Assembly: GCA_018127085.1 (NCBI GenBank)
Contig: CM030730.1
Span: forward strand, 418,531 to 482,530
Source of the DNA: Pneumocystis sp. 'macacae'
Lineage: Eukaryota; Ascomycota; Pneumocystomycetes; Pneumocystales; Pneumocystaceae
Reading direction: 5' to 3'
Length of the DNA: 64,000 nucleotides
In this document: piece by piece, positions 59,901-64,000 of the stretch
Position numbering within the stretch: position 1 is the stretch's first letter
Layout of the letters: each line of letters begins with the position of its first letter
The notes under the pieces: generated by a model
The model's database searches: none
Told to the model about the DNA's origin: nothing
Seen by the model: the letters and a program-made list of their open reading frames with translations, nothing else
Position numbers and translations under genes: made by a program

Positions 59901-61700
59901 GTGTGCACGAGGTAGCGAGATAAGGAGGTGTACACGAGGCACCGAGGTAGGGTGGGGGAGGTAGGATGTGAAAAAAATGTGTACCGAGGAAATAAGATGG
60001 TGTGCACGAAGCAACTAGGAGGGGGAGGTAGGGGAGAGGGGGAGGGGAGGGGTAGGAGAGGAGTAGAAGTGGGGGTACAAGTGCGTGTGCGCGGTGTTGA
60101 TAAGGTAGGGTGTGCAGTGTTGTAGATAAGGTGAGGTGGGGTGGGTGGTGGAGATAGAGATAAGAAGTGAAGAACAGAGTAAAAAACAAAAGAAATAGAA
60201 GTACAAATAGAATTAGATTAGCTTTAAAAATAGATTAAAAATAAAAATAATTTTTTTGTAAACCAAAAGTCAAGAGTTAAGTAGAGTTGGAAGTGGTGGG
60301 TAAAAGGTAAAAATGAAAGAGAAGAGAAGTAGAAGTGGGTGTTAGACTGGAATGAGTTTAGATGTGGGTTTAGATTGGATTTAAGAAATAAAGAGTAAAA
60401 AGAATTTTTTTATAAATCAAGAATTGGGTAAGAATTGACAGAAGTAAAGACAGGGTGGACAAGAAAACAGGAACACCAAAAAATAAGGAGTAGATCTAAA
60501 TATTGAGGTAGAATTGGGGCAGATTTAAAGAAAGGAAGAATAAAATAAAAAGTTTTTTATAAATCAAGAGTAAACAAGAACAAAGTGAGAGATGAGGCAG
60601 GAGGGGAGATGTGCACGAGGTAGCGAGATAAGTGTGTGCACCAAGCAGCAAGGTATGAGGTGTGCACGAGGCACCGAGGTGGGATGGGGGAGGTCGGGTG
60701 TGAAAAAAGTGTGTACCGAGGAAATAAGATGGTGTGCACCAAGCACTTAGTAGCAGTTAGTAGGAGGTAGGGGAGAGGGGGAGGTGAAGTAGAGGAGGGG
60801 AGGGGGTATAAGTGCGTGTGCGCGCAACATTAAGACCAGAGGTGGGTGTGCGCGGTGCTGATAAGAGGAGGATGAACAAGAGGTGGTGGAGGTGAAGAAC
60901 AGAGTAAGGAAACAAAAAAAGTAAAGGTAGAAATAAAGTAGAAGTTAGATTAGCATTAGATTAGAATTGAATTATTTTTTAGAGAGAGAATAAATTTTTT
61001 TGTAAGTCAAAAGTAAGAGTTGATAAAGCAGAGTAGAAGTGGTGGATGAGTGAAGGGTAAAAATGAAAGAAAAAAAAAGTGGAAGTGAATGAGTATTAGA
61101 TTAGACTTGGATTTAGGCTAGAATTAAAGAGAAATGAAAAATAAAAATAATTTTTTAAGTCAAGAATTGGCTAAGAGTTGACAAAAGTAAAGATAAGGTG
61201 TGGTAGATAAAGCAAGAAGCAGAGGAGATAAGGAGTAGAGGTGAAGATTAGATTGAATTGCGTTTAGAAGTGAATTGGATTCAAGGGGTGATGAAAATAA
61301 AATGTTTTCACGAGCAGATCAAAAATGAGTGGACAGGAATTCGTGAGAGGTAAAGATAAGGTGGAGGTGTGCACCAAGCAGTGAGGTATGAGGTGTGCAC
61401 GGAGTAGCAAGGTGGGAGTGTGCACAGTAAGGGATGGGGTGAGGAGGGAGGTAAGGGAGGCAGAGGAGGTGTGCGGTAGAGATAGGGTGGGAAAGGAAGG
61501 GTGCACCAGAAGTGAGTAGGGGGAGGTAGGGGTGGAGGGGTGGAGGAGAGGTAGGAGAGGGGTAGAAGTGGGTGTACATAAGCAGGAGAGAGGGTAGAAG
61601 TGAGTGTGCGCGGTGTACAGATAAGGTGAGGTGGGGTGGGTGGTAGTGGAGATAAGAAGTGGTGGAGTAAAAAATAAGAATAACAGAACAGAAGAAATAG
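57000..61700 (+). repeat. Tandem array of about six 0.71-0.79-kb units with GTGTGCAC clusters
   Basis: Each unit contains a G-rich block with several GTGTGCAC or GTGCAC motifs, GTAGGGGGAGGTAGGGG-type sequence, then AAGTGCGTGTGCGCGGTG and GATAAGG...GTGTGCAG. An A-rich block with TTTTTTGTAAAT and TAGATTAGAATTAGACTAG follows. The AAGTGCGTGTGCG or AAGTGAGTGTGCG anchor falls at about 57861, 58575, 59326, 60079, 60810 and 61598. The + strand is purine-rich and C is almost confined to GTGCAC/GCGC motifs. No reading frame is convincing; Pro/Ser/Leu-rich reverse frames are by-products. Confidence 0.85.
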
Positions 61701-61899
61701 AAGTAGAATTAGATTAGCATTAGGTTAGAATTGAATTATTTCAGAGAGAGAATAAATTTTTTTGTAAACCAAGAATCAAGAGTTAAGCAGAGTTGAAGAT
61801 AGTGGGTAAGTGAAGGGTAAAATATAAAAAAGATAAGAAGTGGAAGTGAATGAATATTAGATTAGACTTGGATTTGGGTTAGAATTAAAGAGAAATGAA

Positions 61900-64000
61900 A
61901 AATAAAAATAATTTTTTATAAGTCAAGAATTGGCTAAGAGTTGACAAAAGTAAAGATAAGGTGGATAAGAAAACAGGAACCATAAGAAATAAAGAAGAGA
62001 TATAAAAATTAGATTAAAACGAGTTTAGAAGTGGGTTTAGATTAGAGTTAGAGGGGAGTAAAAAATAAAGCATTTTTTGTAAATGAAGAATAAGTGAGAA
62101 GTGAGTAGAAATGAGTAAAGCAGGTGGTGGTGAATAAAAAATAAAAAACAAAAGAGATAAGAAATAAAGGCGAAAATTAGATTGAATTGCGCTTAGAAGT
62201 GGGTTTAAATTAGAGTTAAAAAAAAATAAAGAATAACGTATTTTTCGTAAATGAAGAATAGGTGACGAGTGAGCAAGAATAAGTGAGTAGAGAGGATGGT
62301 GATGAATAAAAAATAAAAAGCATAACAGATAAGAAGCAAAAGTAAAAGTTAGATTGAATTGCGTTTAGAAGTGGGTTTAAACTAGAATTAAAGAAAAGTA
62401 AAAATAAAAAGAATTTCTTGAATTTCTTGTAAACTAAGAGTAAGCGAAAAGTAAAAATTGCCAAGTAGAGGGTGGTGGTGAATAAAACAAGAAGTATAAA
62501 AAATAAAAAGTAGACACGAAGATTACATTGAAATTGAAGTTAAAATTGAATCTGTTTTAAAAGTCAATGAATAAAAGATTTTTTGTAAATGGAGAATAAG
62601 TGACGAGTGAGCAGAAATGACTAAGTAGAGAGGGTGGTGGTGAATAAAAAATAAAAAACAAGAGATAAGAAATAAAAGTGAAGATTAGATTGAATTACAT
62701 TTAAAAGTGAGTTTAGATTAGAGTTAAAAAAGAGTAAAGAATAAAAAGTATTTTTTATAAATGAAGAATAAGTGACGAGTGAGCAGAAATGACTAAGTAG
62801 AGCAGGTGGTGGTGAATAAAAAATAAAAACACAAAGAAAAAAGAAATAGAGGTGAAGATTACATTCAGATTGACGAGGCAGTGTGGGTGGAAAGCGTGTT
62901 GCATGCAAACGAGGTGGAGGTGAGCAAGAGTTGGTGGAAGTGGAGATAGGGTGGATAAAAAACAGGAACACCAAAAAATAAGAAGTAAAAGTAAAGATTA
63001 GATTGAATTGCGTTTAGAAGTGGGTTTAAATTAGAGTTAAAAAAAAATAAAGAATAACGTATTTTTCGTGAATGAACAAGTAACGAGTGAGCAATAAATG
63101 AGTGGAGAAGGGGGTGGTGAATAAAAAATAAAAAACAAAAAAAATAAGGAGCAAACACGAAAATTAGATTGAGTTGCATTTAGAAGTGAGTTTAGATTAG
63201 AGTTAAAAAAAAATAAAGAATAACGTATTTTTCGTGAATGAAGAGTGACGAGTGAGCAAGAATGAGTAGAGAGGATGGTAGTGGATAAAAAACAAAAAAC
63301 AAAAGAGATAAAAAGCAGAAGTAAAAGTTAGATTGAATTACGTTTAGAAGTGGGTTTAAATTGGAGTTAGAAAAGAGTAAAAAATAAAAAGAATTTCTTG
63401 TAAACCAAGAGTGACGCGTAGATGGGCAAGAATTGCTAAGTAGAGCAGAAGGTAATAGATAAAAAATAAAAACACAAAGAAAAAAGAAATAAAGGTGAAG
63501 ATTACATTGAATTGCGTTTAGAAGTGAGTTTAGATTAGAGTTAGAGGGGAGTAAAAAATAAAAAGAATTTCTTGTAAACTAAGAGTAAACGAAAAGTAAA
63601 AATTGCTAAGTAGAGGGTGGTGGTGAATAAAACAAGAAGTATAAAAAATAAAAGGTAGACACGAAGATTACATTGAATTGCGTTTAAAAGTGGGTTTAAA
63701 TTAAAGTTAAAGAAGAGTAAAGAATAACGTATTTTTCGTAAATGAAGAATAAGTGACGAGTGAGCAAAATAAATGAGTAGAGANGGTGGTGGTGAATAAA
63801 AAATAAAAAGCACAACAAATAAGAAGCAAAGGTGAAGATTACATTGAATTGCGTTTAGAAGTGAGTTTAGATTAGAGTTAGAGGGGAGTAAAAAATAAAA
63901 AGAATTTCTTGTAAACTAAGAGTAAACGAAAAGTAAAAATTGCTAAGTAGAGGGTGGTGGTGAATAAAACAAGAAGTATAAAAAATAAAAGGTTGTCACG
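61900..64000 (+). repeat. Tandem array of 147-175-bp units
   Basis: The anchor ATTGAATTGCGTTTAGAAGT, with variants, recurs near 62181, 62353, 62526, 62689, 62855, 63002, 63169, 63332, 63507, 63672 and 63843. Units also share GTGGGTTTAAATTAGAGTTA, AATAACGTATTTTTCGTAAA and AGTGACGAGTGAGCA. The array runs off the right edge. Position 63784 is an undetermined base. No telomeric TTAGGG run is reached. Confidence 0.88.

Noticed and set aside
56606..63813. Many reverse-strand open frames rich in Pro, Ser, Leu and Phe
   Set aside because: They fall in tandem repeats on the pyrimidine strand, shift frame between repeat units, lack domains, and arise because C/T-rich DNA has few stops.
49448..64000. 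The msg-I expression site (leader with upstream conserved sequence)
   Set aside because: No long leader exon with ATG precedes either CRJE; both frames close just upstream.
56406..64000. Telomere or rRNA repeats, CRISPR-like arrays
   Set aside because: No TTAGGG runs, no rRNA-like sequence, and the repeats are contiguous tandem units without spacers.

Overview
The window is a Pneumocystis chromosome arm running from an ordinary gene-dense core (left) through a surface-antigen region into telomere-proximal repeats (right). The evidence is very AT-rich DNA, tightly packed genes with many 35-55 bp GT-AG introns, orthologues in fission-yeast style (Tea1, Kog1/Mip1, Hhp1-type casein kinase), and a run of cysteine-rich major surface glycoprotein (msg) genes. 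The junction element at the two outermost msg genes encodes VARAVKRR, which resembles the CRJE of the primate-infecting species. P. jirovecii is the best guess; a close relative such as P. macacae cannot be excluded from sequence alone.

Core, 1-33.6 kb: Gemin2-like gene (partial), a leucine-rich-repeat gene, RPN5, VMA22, TEA1 (kelch plus coiled coil), POP7, SEC21, RRP40, a phosducin-like gene, RPS27, KOG1, a PMT2-type mannosyltransferase, a small unknown gene, RSM22, a casein kinase I, cytosolic DPS1 and a second small unknown gene. These serve proteasome, V-ATPase assembly, RNA processing, COPI traffic, TORC1 signalling, O-mannosylation and translation. Neighbouring genes are often divergent with only 59-230 bp between start codons, and there are several AT-rich deserts of 0.8-1.8 kb.

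Antigen region, 34-56.4 kb: six msg-superfamily genes, all on the + strand and all pointing toward the telomere. Four have their own leader: 34.0 kb (p55/p57-like, Glu/Pro repeats), 36.7 kb, 42.8 kb and 46.2 kb. In each, exon 1 is a signal peptide ended by a phase-1 intron. The 46.2 kb gene is interrupted by a 13-C run that shifts the frame. The last two genes (50.0 and 53.4 kb) are msg-I type: they have no ATG and no leader, and begin at a CRJE in which GTG replaces ATG. This fits silent donor copies that are expressed only after recombination into the single expression site, which is not in this window. GC content rises toward the telomere.

Right end, 56.4-64 kb: no convincing gene. It holds a G-rich inverted-repeat patch, then about six copies of a 0.71-0.79 kb tandem unit rich in GTGTGCAC, then about eleven copies of a 147-175 bp tandem unit. 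The + strand is purine-rich throughout. No telomere repeat is reached. Introns and starts were placed by eye and have not been confirmed by transcript data.
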